DNA from: Chara braunii
Lineage: Eukaryota > Streptophyta > Charophyceae > Charales > Characeae
Direction of reading: 5' to 3'
NCBI GenBank assembly: GCA_003427395.1
Contig: BFEA01000406.1
Location: 1,076,186 to 1,111,028, forward strand
DNA length: 34,843 nt
Of the stretch, positions 9,812 through 19,037 are shown piece after piece. The position numbers were made by a program, and so were the translations under genes. The notes beneath the pieces were generated by a model. That model saw only the letters and a program-made list of their open reading frames with translations. It ran no database searches and had not been told where the DNA came from. Within the stretch, counting starts at the first letter, position 1, and every line of letters starts with the position of its first letter.

Positions 9812-12000
9812 CTTGGGTTGACCCGGTCAAAGCATGCAATACACCTTCATCCCACCTTCCCCGAGTTCATTCTTTCTAACTTCACTCAAAGCTTATCTGA
9901 GCACTCATACATACTTGTTCGTTTAACTTTTCGCAATACATGTCCTGACATACATAACAAAGCAAAAGTAATAACCTGACATAGTGTTGTTCCAATACCC
10001 AAGGATAGGAGATAGGGGAAGGGATCACACGCGTCATACGAAAATATACCTGAAGTTCCCTGCCTCCAAAACCCCGCCTCGCTCCGACAGAGCTCCCGCA
10101 ATCGGTGGGGCGAACCTCCCACAGAGGCCTTGGCGCGGTCCTACGGGTTTCAATCCCGCCTGCCGCCTTCCTCTCGTAACCTCAGACTAGACTTAGAGAA
10201 AGAAAGATAGAAGTTAGGGAGTTCAGACTCTCGAGATCCAAGAGAGGGACAGACTCAACTCGCGGGACAGGGCCTTGAAATCTTGAATCTCCTGAGGGCC
10301 CCGCAATGGTGGTCAATGACGCCGTAAACGGTACTCAACTTACTTGCCATATGCAAGATACCAGCCTCAGACAGTCCTCCAAGTTGCAGCAATAAACTCC
10401 CTCGCGAAATTTGACCTCATTCCCAAATTCACATCACTCCCCTCTCTCACTGTGCCCCTTTCTTAGGCCTAGGTCGTCGTTGCTCTTAGTGAGGAACAGC
10501 GCCCTGCTCAGCAGTAGTGCCTTAGACAGTGCCCAGTACAGTAACAACGCCTAGCCTGGGCCCGGCACAGCAGCAACGCTTAGCACAGTAGCAGCGCCCA
10601 GCCTGCGCGTAGTGGCCGCTCTATCCATCAGTAGTCAGACTGCCGATTGTTGATGCTCAGACGACTCCCCAAGCTTGCAGCAAAGACAACCCTTTAAGAG
10701 TTTGCCTTCTACCTTCAAGTCACATGTCGTTCTATCCGATCAGACCATCGCCACGCAGCCTAGAACAACTGTGTTCAAATAGCGCACGCCCCCATCTTCT
10801 TCCTTCATCTCCACCAATTCTCCAAGAAAAATGGTCCGGAAGTCAGTCAACAATTCCTGCTCTGTCAATTTTCCGTCTGCAACTTGTGGTATTCCTCGTT
10901 CAGAGCTGCTAAATGCAAACAAATGAGCATCACCACTGAGAGAATATAGTAATATGCGAACTATAGGGTGCAATTGTGCTGAAACGCAGACAGGTGTGTA
11001 GGCGCCTAGTGCTCAAGAACACCAACCTGGCGAGCCGTGCATGACTCAAAGTTTCAACACTGAAACGGTCGTTTCAGCAAATGGCATGATTATTTCAAGA
11101 TATCCACATGGAAAAGATGCTCGAAGTGCAACTTCTATGCGCACAGGTATAAAAGGGGTTGCTGCGATAATTGTCTACGTGGTTGGAAAAGGGGTCGCTG
11201 TGGTGACTTTGACAAACACACACGCGCCATCGCTTCTGCCAACATATGTTGGCCAGAAATAGTGCACACAGAGTCCAGTGCCCACACTCCAACGACATTC
11301 CCTATAGAGTTGCCGGCCTACGAGCTCATCAGACCCGAGGAACTGTAACGTGTGCAGTGTTCGAGTAGCTCATGGTTGCTATATCAATGTGTCCTACTGA
11401 TCTTGCACATGATAGAAATGCAGCAGCAAATTGTCTGCCCGCTGCCCAGGGGATAACTGTGCCGTTGTCGAGGGGGGTAGGCTTGAGCCGCCCGACACCG
11501 TGCCCAGTGTTAATATTCAAGTATTCTATTTGGTGTTCACAGAGAAACAATTGCGGCATAGGCCTGCCGCAGAGAATCAGTGCCTGATGTAAACTTGGGC
11601 ATCTGTGCATCTCTGCATCTATCCTACATCAATGTGGACACTGTTCTGCTCACACTTTCATCAACAATTCATCCTGCTAAACTGTGTTCGAAGGGACCAT
11701 GTGGTGCCCGACATCACTTCCTACTGTTGAGAGCTACCCCCTTTTTTGTTTATGAGGAAGGGGGCTTCAATGATCTGTCTGCTTCTCAGAGCAGACGTGA
11801 CGACAACCTCATCTAAGAGTGGGAAAAGGGGGAAAAGATGATAACCACCACGGGATGCAAAGAGAAACATACTAATGCTCGAAGAGGAGGAAGGTTGGGA
11901 GGACAAGGGGGAGAATTTAGACTCAGAGTTTGAGCAGCATCCACCCAGGGCCAGCGATGTCCCAAAAGGTCACATACAACCACTGTTGCCCTGGACACCG
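9812..12000. other. Non-coding stretch, no gene seen
   Basis: No protein family is recognisable on either strand. Bases 10490-10610 hold a degenerate, roughly 30-bp repeat built on CAGYARYARCGCC. A segment near 10135-10155 resembles a tRNA T-arm (CGGGTTTCAATCCCG), but no cloverleaf can be built around it. The short ORFs have no convincing composition. Confidence 0.4.
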
Positions 12001-12001
12001 G

Positions 12002-12330
12002 TCAGGTAGACAACGCACTGGAATTCCTCATGGCTCCACGATGCCCATTTCTAGAGGAGAAGGCTGCACTGGGGTCCATCACAAGAAGGATCAGACACTT
12101 GCACAACAGCACATTGAGATGGGCACGGGACGAGGAATCAACGTCCCTTCTGTGATGCATAACACCGTCAGTAGTATCCACAACAGGTGCAGCTGCAGCA
12201 CTAGGAGCAGCATTGGCACGACCAGCACCTGCAGCTGTGAGATGAGCAGTATCACCCGCAACAGTACCAAGAGCAGCGGCAGCAGCCCAATCAACGGGTG
12301 CAAGGGTACAGACAGTTGTAGTAGGCATCT
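12002..12330 (-). other. Ala/Thr-rich open frame of uncertain status
   Basis: An open frame of about 108 codons reads MPTTTVCTLAPVDW and then an alanine-rich tract on the minus strand. The plus strand in the same place is CAG/CAC-rich (12180-12300), so a trinucleotide-like repeat could explain both the open frame and its composition. I do not recognise it. It lies inside the unexplained interior of the LTR element. Confidence 0.15.
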
Positions 12331-13271
12331 GTCACAGCAGCAGGGCCCTGGATGACAACAGTTGTGCATGACAATCTCAAGATCCCCAAGGCAGGGAGGA
12401 GGAAGAAGCCTGCTGCTCAGCCATTCCCGCTGCTCCGATTGTGAAGTGTGGGTGGGCCAGGCCAAGAACCAACCCTGCCTCAACCACCTTTGCAAACAGT
12501 GTGGCCTCGAAGCGAAAGGGAAGAGGGGGCAACATGGAGAAAGCGTCATCGGATCAGAGTCAGATAGTTGACGAAGATTGGACCGCGGCTGCAAGGACAG
12601 TGAGCATGGCGATGAGTCCAACGCCTATGCTTGACACGGTGTTGCAGACCCTCAGGCTGTCAGCGTGTTTTATTGTTTCCTTTTTTTTTACGGGGGAAAA
12701 AGTCTGGAAATATCATTATGAGACTGATTGGCCCTAGGTAATTCACAGTGTTTTTTTTTGTTTTTTGTTTTTTCTCTGTGCTCTTATTCTGGGGAGCATC
12801 AGCCGGGTTCCTTTTCCACTGTTAAGTCACAACATCCCTACGCCCTCAACGTTCGTCGGTTAATCCAGGCCACAGTTGCGACGGCAACCCTCCATCTGCT
12901 TAGCACAAGAGCAACACCCCCCCCCCAAGTGCACAAACGTAGAACCTCAAAGCATTGCAGCACTCTGCAGCAGACTCATACTAAAAAACAACACCTAAAT
13001 ACACAAGTGCAACGCTATCAACCTCCCTAGCAACACGACTACACCAAGCTAAGACGCAGCAGCCCCGCTGTTGAGGGAACAACAGCGTCGGTAGAAGGGA
13101 TGGCTGCAGATTGCCACTGTACCAGCAACTTTTGATCTTGGTAGCAACCAACACAAGCTTCTCAACATCGATCTTCGGAGACATCAACGGCTTCAAAGCC
13201 AGGCAGCAGCAATTCAATTGGTGGTGACACCTCAATAACAGTTGCTACTGGGCAGCAACAGTAGCCACGGT

Positions 13272-13322
13272 GAAGAATAAATAACTAATAATAATAATAA
13301 TACTATAATAATACTAATAAGA
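13272..13322. repeat. AAT-rich simple repeat
   Basis: Imperfect (AAT)n with ACT interruptions. It lies at the left end of a stretch with many single-N bases (13412-13850), which suggests poor assembly quality here. Confidence 0.85.
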
Positions 13323-13450
13323 GTAAAAATACACTCGTTGTCGTTGCCCACTACTGATGCGACCTGCACTTGGCCTGTCGACCCTGGTCCTCCGCCAGGT
13401 GAGTATGAAACNTCCTTGAAGTGCTTGGTATGGACCAGTGTGACCAATAG

Positions 13451-14160
13451 GTTGATCACGATGACCTCGACTATCACAACAAGCATGACGACGCAGATGA
13501 GCACGATGATGCTTCAGTTGTGAAGGCATGGTTGGGATCGTGCCGACGACTATGAACAGGTGCAGCAACAACTGCCCCGCCTTCCTGCTCATACAAATGT
13601 GCAAAATGAGACTAAATCCTCCCCTAGGACATAGGGAGACACCGCCATCCGGCCATGCGTACAAAGAGGTAGAGTGGCTGCTCCCANGGCTAGGATGAGC
13701 AACGCATCGNCCAACGGTTGATGAAGGTGAGAGTGATCTATAGAAGGATGACGATCGTAGACACAANNGGCAGCACTACGATCTTGANGGGTAGCCCNGC
13801 TGATGACGAATCATAATCGNCAGTTCCACCATCGCCAGGGAGAAANTGTNGAGCAAGCAGCAGTGCGACGGCGATCACGAAGACAAGTATCTCGGCGAAA
13901 CATACCGGGATCAAGATGGTGGCCGCTATGACGAGCGAAGGTGCACTGTAATGGGCCTCCTTCCACTACCCACCAAATATGCAAAGTGTGAATGAACCTC
14001 TCCCTGGAACTTGGCCAGAAGCATGCACGTAAGTGTACATCCTCCCTCTCTCTCTCCTTCGCCAACTCAGCTCACTAAAAAGTGGCCTGCTCGCAGTTTG
14101 ACGCCGTAGCTCGACACTCGCCTCATCTCGGTTCCCTCGTCCCTCGAGGTAGGTACTCAA

Positions 14161-14227
<67 letters not shown>

Positions 14228-14420
14228 TTTGCTCGCGCCCCATCTGTGGAGAAGATACAAGTCTTCTCCCTCCCTCACACACACACACGCCTGCATATTA
14301 ACGCCGCCAATTTACTGATGAAGCTGGCCGTGATGACAAAGATCGTCGATCCTATCAAGACCATGAAGAAGACGAACACGAACTTGAACGCGCAGGGAGT
14401 AGCATACCAGCACCACTGTT
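13451..14420. other. Coding-like stretch, polar on plus, hydrophobic on minus; strand unresolved
   Basis: Three open pieces read as very polar protein on the plus strand: DHDDLDYHNKHDD (from about 13454), GDHEDKYLGETYRDQDGG (from about 13872) and DEAGRDDKDRRSYQDHEEDE (from about 14319). The same DNA on the minus strand reads as membrane-like segments: VVMLVVIVEVIVINLLV, ILVFVIAVALLLA and FVFVFFMVLIGSTIFV. Antisense of GAY/CAY/GAR codons gives Ile/Val/Phe, so only one strand need be meaningful, or neither if this is a decayed GAYNAC-type repeat. Single Ns at 13412, 13687, 13710, 13767-13768, 13788, 13799, 13820, 13847 and 13850 prevent frame tracing. No family assigned. Confidence 0.25.
14165..14288. 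repeat. (TC)n, poly-T and short (CA)n
   Basis: About 27 TC units run to 14218, followed by about 12 T. A short CA run sits near 14275-14287. Translation through the TC tract gives a meaningless Ser/Leu run. Confidence 0.95.
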
Positions 14421-14826
14421 GCTGCTCGCTGCCCGATTGCGAGCACGAAGAAGATGATCAGGACGCTGAACACCACCTATGAAGATCCCGCTAGAAGATG
14501 GGAAAATACATTCCCACTTAAAAATAATAAAATAAAAATTAACCCCCGCGCAGCCTCTATTGTCCGTACCGACCAGAACTTTGTCCAAATCGGGAATCTG
14601 GCATGACCATTCAACTCGGAATGGTCAAAAACCTAGAGATCGAGTCTTCACTTGCCTGTTTTCATCAAGAAACGGGCAAGTAACACAAATTTTCGTTTCT
14701 GCCCCACCACCTTTCTCTCCATCTCCGCGCACGCCTCCTTCCCTCTAACTCACTTCCTACACCACTAACACCAAAACTAACACTGTCACTACATTCGCCC
14801 TATGCCAAAACCCCCAGTTCATTTCT

Positions 14827-14856
14827 TCCCTCGCTTGATTCCGATAAGAATCGAGT
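14827..14856 (+). other. 12-bp hairpin with two G-T pairs
   Basis: CTCGCTTGATTC pairs with GAATCGAGTGAG across a six-base loop. Two of the twelve pairs are G-T, which are wobble pairs in plus-strand RNA but mismatches on the minus strand. The region around it (14700-15180) is pyrimidine-rich and shows no supported gene. Confidence 0.45.
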
Positions 14857-15239
14857 GAGTCGTGCTTCTTTAGCTGCGCCGAACTCACCATCCTGCCATA
14901 GTTCTGTCTTCTTCATTCCCAATTTCCCAACGTACCTGGCTCAAGTCTTCGTCCCGGTTCAGCCCCCCCCTCACTGCCTTGCTCGACCTCAACTCCTTCC
15001 ACCCTNACAGCGCTCAGCCTCGGCCTGTCGGAGCCTCCTCTCCCCCGACTGCCTGCCTTGCCCGGCTTGCTCATTCCCCCACCTCGTAGTGATGTGCCGC
15101 TGGCCCTCGTTGCGCTCCGCCTGCATTCACCATCTCCCCCTCACCCGTAGGCTCTCCCCCATCCGATGCTTAACAGCATAGTGCCGCAGACCGGTTTCAG
15201 CCGACAAGCACCACCCGTCGGCAGCGCACTTACTCAAAA

Positions 15240-15334
15240 CCATCATGCTGTTCTATTTTATACATACTATCTGTGCGCAGGGCCATGCTAATCTCCTCTG
15301 TATCGTTCCAATTTTACAGGATGTCCCGAAGGAC
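15240..15334 (-). pseudogene. U6 snRNA-derived pseudogene, near full length
   Basis: Read on the minus strand from 15334, the sequence follows U6: the 5' stem-loop (GTCCTTCGGGACATCC), then AAAATTGGAACGATACAGAG, then GATTAGCATGGCCC and TGCGCA. Beyond that, the 3' half matches only loosely, with many transitions. U6 pairs with U4, U2 and the 5' splice site and forms the spliceosome active site. The invariant ACAGAGA box reads ACAGAGG here, two bases are missing from the 5' stem-loop, and the segment after TGCGCA is eroded. No plant snRNA upstream element or TATA is visible above 15334. A decayed retro-copy is most likely. Confidence 0.8.
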
Positions 15335-15646
15335 CTCGGATAACTCTGGCAGTCCGGAAGAAGCGGTCCGGTCCAAGAACCCTGGGGTTCCGCTCGTCAA
15401 TCCCGTTCCACCACTTGGAGTTGAACACGGTCTGTACCTCAGCAGCCCGTGGGTGTACCCCCTGAGCGAGGTCCGTTGGTTCACGGCCGGTCCCGGAGAG
15501 CCGTGTCGGGCCTTGTTTCAAGTGAGAAGTAAGAAAAAAAAAACTAAAATAATAGCTAATAAAAAAAAAAACTTAGGAGAGAAAACGGAGTAGGGGAGGA
15601 GGGNCCGTTGGCATTGGTCCTCGGCCCTCCCTCTCAGGCCCGCGGT

Positions 15647-15908
15647 AGGACTCCCCATCAAAACTAAAAGGGATAGTCCTGTGGGACCCTCAACCCCTCA
15701 GTNTTCTCCATGAAACGTTCCTCCGCTCTTGTAATGCTGGCTGCTGGCCTCAATCCCAAGATCCCCCTGGTGGAAGTTCAATGACATAACGTATAGGGCT
15801 AAGCCCAAGCTTAAGTCAGTTATGCGCTGCCCTGTATATGAATGGTATGGCCAGCCAGCCCGGGCCTGCAACGGTACCTCAGGCCGTTTTTCTAACTTAC
15901 GGCCTGAG
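15647..15908. other. Hairpin cluster including another AACTT-loop stem
   Basis: AGGACT 15647/AGTCCT 15675; CATAAC 15785/GTTATG 15819 enclosing GGGCT-A-AGCCC (15796-15806); and a perfect 10-bp stem CTCAGGCCGT (15878-15887) with ACGGCCTGAG (15899-15908). The last loop is TTTTCTAACTT, and the loop plus first stem base spells AACTTA, the hexamer of the 8.6-9.8 kb array. Confidence 0.5.
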
Positions 15909-16709
15909 CCCAGGGCCCCGTAATGCCGCACTTGGCTGCCTCGAGGGCAAGGCTTCGCTTGGCCTACCCCACGCGCCCGCTCCACCATGGTATGGCTGTG
16001 GGCCGAGCCCCTCATAGCCTGCCATAACGCCTTTTTACCGCCCTCCCACCGAGGAAACCCCGACCGTCACTCTAGTTTGTGCCCTCCTCACTCGGCTTCG
16101 GCAGCGGCTTCTACTATTGACGGCACATGGCCAACCTAGTGCCCACGTAACTTTACACAGTGCAGCCCCGAAAGTCATTAACAATAGTGCTAGTACCCAA
16201 GGCTAAGATGGACTATTGCAAAAATCAGTATAAGTTGTTTGCCGCACGGTACGCGGACCTATCAAAATCCCTCAAGGTCAGTCCTTCGCCTACGAACCAA
16301 ACTCACGACTGTCGACCTATGGCGCCTGTTGATCATAGGGCCTGGTTCCGTCCACGACCGTCAACCTCTCGCATCTACCGCGCGGAGGTCACCGCTTGCG
16401 TTCTACTTTTTCTCGCACACTCCAGTCACTGCCCAAAGCAACACCGGTTTCGATGACGCATGCAGTATGAACGCAGGTGCACCACGGTTACTTCAATAAC
16501 GGAACAACTTTCCCTAGTTTTAATCAAAGCCAANNTTTTTGCCGGCGACAACGCCGACCTTATAGCATCAAGAAAAAGATCATCACTCGCGCCTCAAAGN
16601 TGCGCGCCCACATACTCTCTACTTCCCGTCAACCATTCAGTCAACGCGAACCAAACAGACCCGCGACTTCGACCGGTATACTCACATTCTGGACAAACCT
16701 CATCTTCTG
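15909..16709. other. Non-coding stretch, no gene seen
   Basis: I recognise no protein family or RNA. Isolated Ns occur at 16534-16535 and 16600. The region lies just downstream, in minus-strand sense, of the gag-like coiled-coil ORF. Confidence 0.35.
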
Positions 16710-17395
16710 TCACTTGCAAAAACCAGGGCGGATACCCTTGTGAGGGTATTCGCGCCGACACCGCTGTGCGACTAATAAAGCCTCTACACTTTGGATCAGC
16801 GTAGCTAGCTTGGTTGCTAGCTCAGTCTCCGCTCGGATCTTCCCCATCCTAACTTCCGCCGCTCTTAGGTCCTTGTCCGCCCTCTCTGCCACTTCCAATC
16901 TCCTTACCCTTTCTTGGGATAACCGATATCTCCACGCCATCCGTTGTTCCTCCTCCTTTGCCCCTCTCTTTACTGGGCTGCTTCTCTTTCTTCCTCGGGT
17001 ACAGCCATCTCAGCCTCCTGGTCTTTCCCTAACTTCAAATGTACGGCCCATTCTTGCGCCCTTTCCGCAATCTCCGCTTCTTTACTTGTGCTTCCTCCTC
17101 CTCTTCTCCTCTCTAGCGGTCTTTCTTCTTCTTCTTCCACTTCTTCTTTTTCTTCTTCTTCTTCCGCCCGAATAACTGCCATCTTCTCCTCCTGCTCCTT
17201 CTTCCATCTTTCCATCTCCTCCTCCATCTGCCTCTTCTTTGCTTCCTGCTCCTCCAGCAGCGCCAACATCTTAGCCTGTCCGATTAGTTCCCTCTTCTCC
17301 ATCTTCTCTTTCTTCTCACGCAGAAGGGCGGCAGCTCTCTCCTCCTGCTCTTTGCTGTAGGGGGTGGTAACGGTTCCGGATCTAAGGGTCACCAT
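16710..17395 (-). pseudogene. Gag-like coiled-coil ORF of the LTR element, frameshifted
   Basis: An ATG at 17393-17395 opens MVTLRSGTVTTPYSKEQ, then a long Glu/Lys/Arg-rich coiled coil (RAAALLREKKEKMEKRE, later a run of acidic residues). It stops after EEEREAAQ near 16970. The same kind of sequence resumes in another frame about 16960-16710 (EEEQRMAWRYRLSQERVRRL, ending near TLIQSVEALLV), so one indel near 16975 splits it. It starts about 0.86 kb after the PBS, where an element's first gene belongs. The opening MVTLRSGT and the charged coiled coil remind me of N-terminal gag-like proteins of charophyte retroelements; this is recall, not a search result. A separate capsid-type gag lies 10 kb downstream. 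Confidence 0.6.
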
Positions 17396-17527
17396 GTTGA
17401 CAGCGCACAATTAACAACAATTCCACACCTCGACACTTAGACCGAACAGGTTACTTCTACTTCGGGGATTTGGTTCACTACCCGAACTGAACTCGCGGTT
17501 CTATGACCACACACAGAGAGTCCTAAC

Positions 17528-17697
17528 ACCCTAGACAGTAGTGACAGGGAGATAGGACTGACTGTCCTTGACAGACTCTATGCCAGCAAGTACCGGGGTG
17601 AAGGTACACACNACCCTAGACAGTAGTGACAGGGAGATAGGACTGACTGTCCTTGACAGACTCTATGCCAGCAAGTACCGGGGTGAAGGTACACACT
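17528..17697. repeat. 85-bp exact direct duplication in the element leader
   Basis: The 85 bp from ACCCTAGACAGTAGTGACAG repeat almost perfectly from 17613, with a single N at 17612 exactly at the junction. Either a true recent tandem duplication or a misjoin of overlapping contigs. Confidence 0.9.
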
Positions 17698-17757
17698 CAC
17701 GGGGTAAGGGATAGGCCAGGCTTGGGAAGATAGTACCGTTTGTCTTCTTGCTCCAGC

Positions 17758-17942
17758 TGAGTCAACACTCCGTCAACGGACTTGGTCAACTTCGCCGGTC
17801 AACGCTCCTGGTCAATGCGCTAGGCAGCTCCGGTCAATGCTCAGTCAACGCCCCGGACAGCCCGGTCAACACTGGTCAATGCCTGGTCAACACCCGCAGT
17901 CAACCTAGCTCAACATCTGGTCAACTCTCCCGGTCAACCTTC
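17758..17942 (-). promoter_or_regulatory. Cluster of 13 GTTGAC/ATTGAC motifs
   Basis: On the plus strand GTCAAC or GTCAAT occurs 13 times in about 185 bp, mostly preceded by G. On the element's sense strand that is (G/A)TTGACC, which contains the W-box core TTGAC bound by plant WRKY factors. The spacing is irregular, 5-20 bp. It may simply be a degenerate tandem repeat, but it lies in the transcribed leader 0.3-0.5 kb past the 5' LTR. Confidence 0.4.
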
Positions 17943-18109
17943 TGACCTCCCGGCTATGGTGGACCTCCTTCTCCTTCACCTCAGCTATGGCTGATCTTGT
18001 CTCCCTCTTCATCACTGTCTTCTTCCTTTCTTCTCTCTGCGTCTCTTCTTTCTCCCTTTTTGATGTTGGTCTTCTTCCCCGAACTCGGCAGCTATGGCTA
18101 CCGTCCCCC

Positions 18110-18166
18110 TTCCTCTCTCTTCCTCTCTCTCTCTCTCTCTTACTATCTCTCTCTCTCTCTCTGCCA
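18110..18166. repeat. (TC)n-rich tract
   Basis: Two TC runs interrupted by TTACTA. They lie in the element leader between the PBS and the TTGAC cluster. Four GGCTATGG or AGCTATGG motifs flank them (17951, 17982, 18092, 18172). Confidence 0.85.
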
Positions 18167-18238
18167 AGCTCCGGCTATGGCGGCTTCTTCCTTCTTCCTT
18201 GTGTGCTGCAGCTCCGCCGGCGTGGACAACGGGTACCT

Positions 18239-18250
18239 GCTCCGATACCA
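18239..18250 (-). promoter_or_regulatory. Primer-binding site for initiator-Met tRNA
   Basis: Read on the minus strand, the LTR ends in ATTGCA, one C follows, then TGGTATCGGAGC. This matches the plant PBS TGGTATCAGAGC, complementary to the 3' end of tRNA-iMet, at 11 of 12 bases. It fixes the element's orientation and identifies the right repeat as the 5' LTR. Confidence 0.8.
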
Positions 18251-18251
18251 G

Positions 18252-19032
18252 TGCAATCAGACTCAACTCTGGACTTGCTCACAACATGCACACTTGAGAA
18301 CCGATGGCAAAATTGGACTCTTTCAACTCAAAAAAAACAACAATGAACTTGTCTTAAACTCAATCTTAACAGCTGCACAACTTGCGGCTANNNNNNNNNN
18401 NNNNNNNNNNNNNNNNNNNNNNNNNNNNNNNNNNNNNNNNNNNNNNNNNNNNNNNNNNNNNNNNNNNNNNNNNNNNNNNNNNNNNNNNNNNNNNNNNNNN
18501 NNNNNNNNNNNNNNNNNNNNNNNNNAAGCTTCCAGACGTTTGGCCTTCTGGGCCAAAACGTGTGGAACTCTCTGCATGCTCCAGAACCTTCCCCACGTGC
18601 AGCCCTTACCCAGGTATATGCTGGCTGGACCCCCCTACAGAACCCTACGGACTTCTAGAACCTACAGACTCTACAGACTTTCGACAGACTCAGTAGAGAC
18701 TTCTAGAACAGGCTTTCTAGGCCTATTGGTAACAGACCTAGCTGCTAATCTACAGACCTAGGGATCAAGTCCTACTGACCAAACTACAGACTAACCTAAG
18801 GACAGGTTTGGGGATCGAATCCTACTCAGGTCACGGGGTCTATGTACAGGTACAGGGTAGGTCTAGGGATCGAATCTCACTCAGCACACAGGGTCAATGT
18901 ACAGGGTTAGGGCACAGGTCTAGGGATCAAATCTCACTCAGCACACGGGATCTGTGTACAGGGTTAGGGCACAGGTCTAGGGATCGAATCTCTGTGACTG
19001 CAGTACCAGGTCAACTGGGTGAAACCGTTTCA
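18252..19032 (-). repeat. 5' LTR of the gypsy element, with assembly gap
   Basis: It matches 416-1418 with a handful of substitutions. Bases 18391-18525 are N; the other LTR has 409 bp there, so the gap size is only a placeholder. The 57-bp unit starting GTCTAGGGATC occurs at 18861, 18918 and 18975, one more copy than in the 3' LTR. The right end is CCGTTTCA followed by TTTTT. Confidence 0.85.
18391..18525. other. Assembly gap (135 N)
   Basis: A run of N inside the 5' LTR. The missing part in the other LTR ends in a duplicated TGGGCCAAAACGTGTGG segment, a likely cause of assembly failure. Confidence 0.99.
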
Positions 19033-19037
19033 TTTTT
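19033..19037. repeat. Target-site duplication, right copy (TTTTT)
   Basis: Directly outside the CA end of the 5' LTR; it matches 411-415. The sequence is low in complexity. Confidence 0.5.

Larger units (their letters stand above)
416..19032 (-). mobile_element. Large Ty3/gypsy chromodomain LTR retrotransposon, about 18.6 kb, degenerate
   Basis: Two highly similar direct repeats with TG...CA ends bound the element. A PBS matching plant initiator-Met tRNA adjoins the right LTR and a polypurine tract adjoins the left one, so the element reads on the minus strand with its 5' LTR on the right. TTTTT flanks both outer ends. Contents in reading order are leader, gag-like coiled-coil ORF, about 10 kb of unexplained DNA, gag, PR-RT-RH-IN-chromodomain and 3' LTR. 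That pol order is Ty3/gypsy. The internal region is far longer than the 5-7 kb usual for gypsy elements, so nested insertions are likely. The alternative is two separate family members that each lost one LTR. A 135-N gap lies inside the right LTR, so linkage there depends on scaffolding. Confidence 0.6.

Noticed and set aside
10124-10165. tRNA gene
   Set aside because: Only a T-arm-like segment is present; no matching acceptor or anticodon arm can be built.
11440-11520. Large-subunit rRNA fragment
   Set aside because: AGGGGATAACTG looked like an rRNA motif, but the flanking sequence does not match conserved 25S/28S segments.
12091-12621. Leu/Cys-rich minus-strand ORF
   Set aside because: Low-complexity reading of a CAG/GCAGC-rich stretch with no domain.
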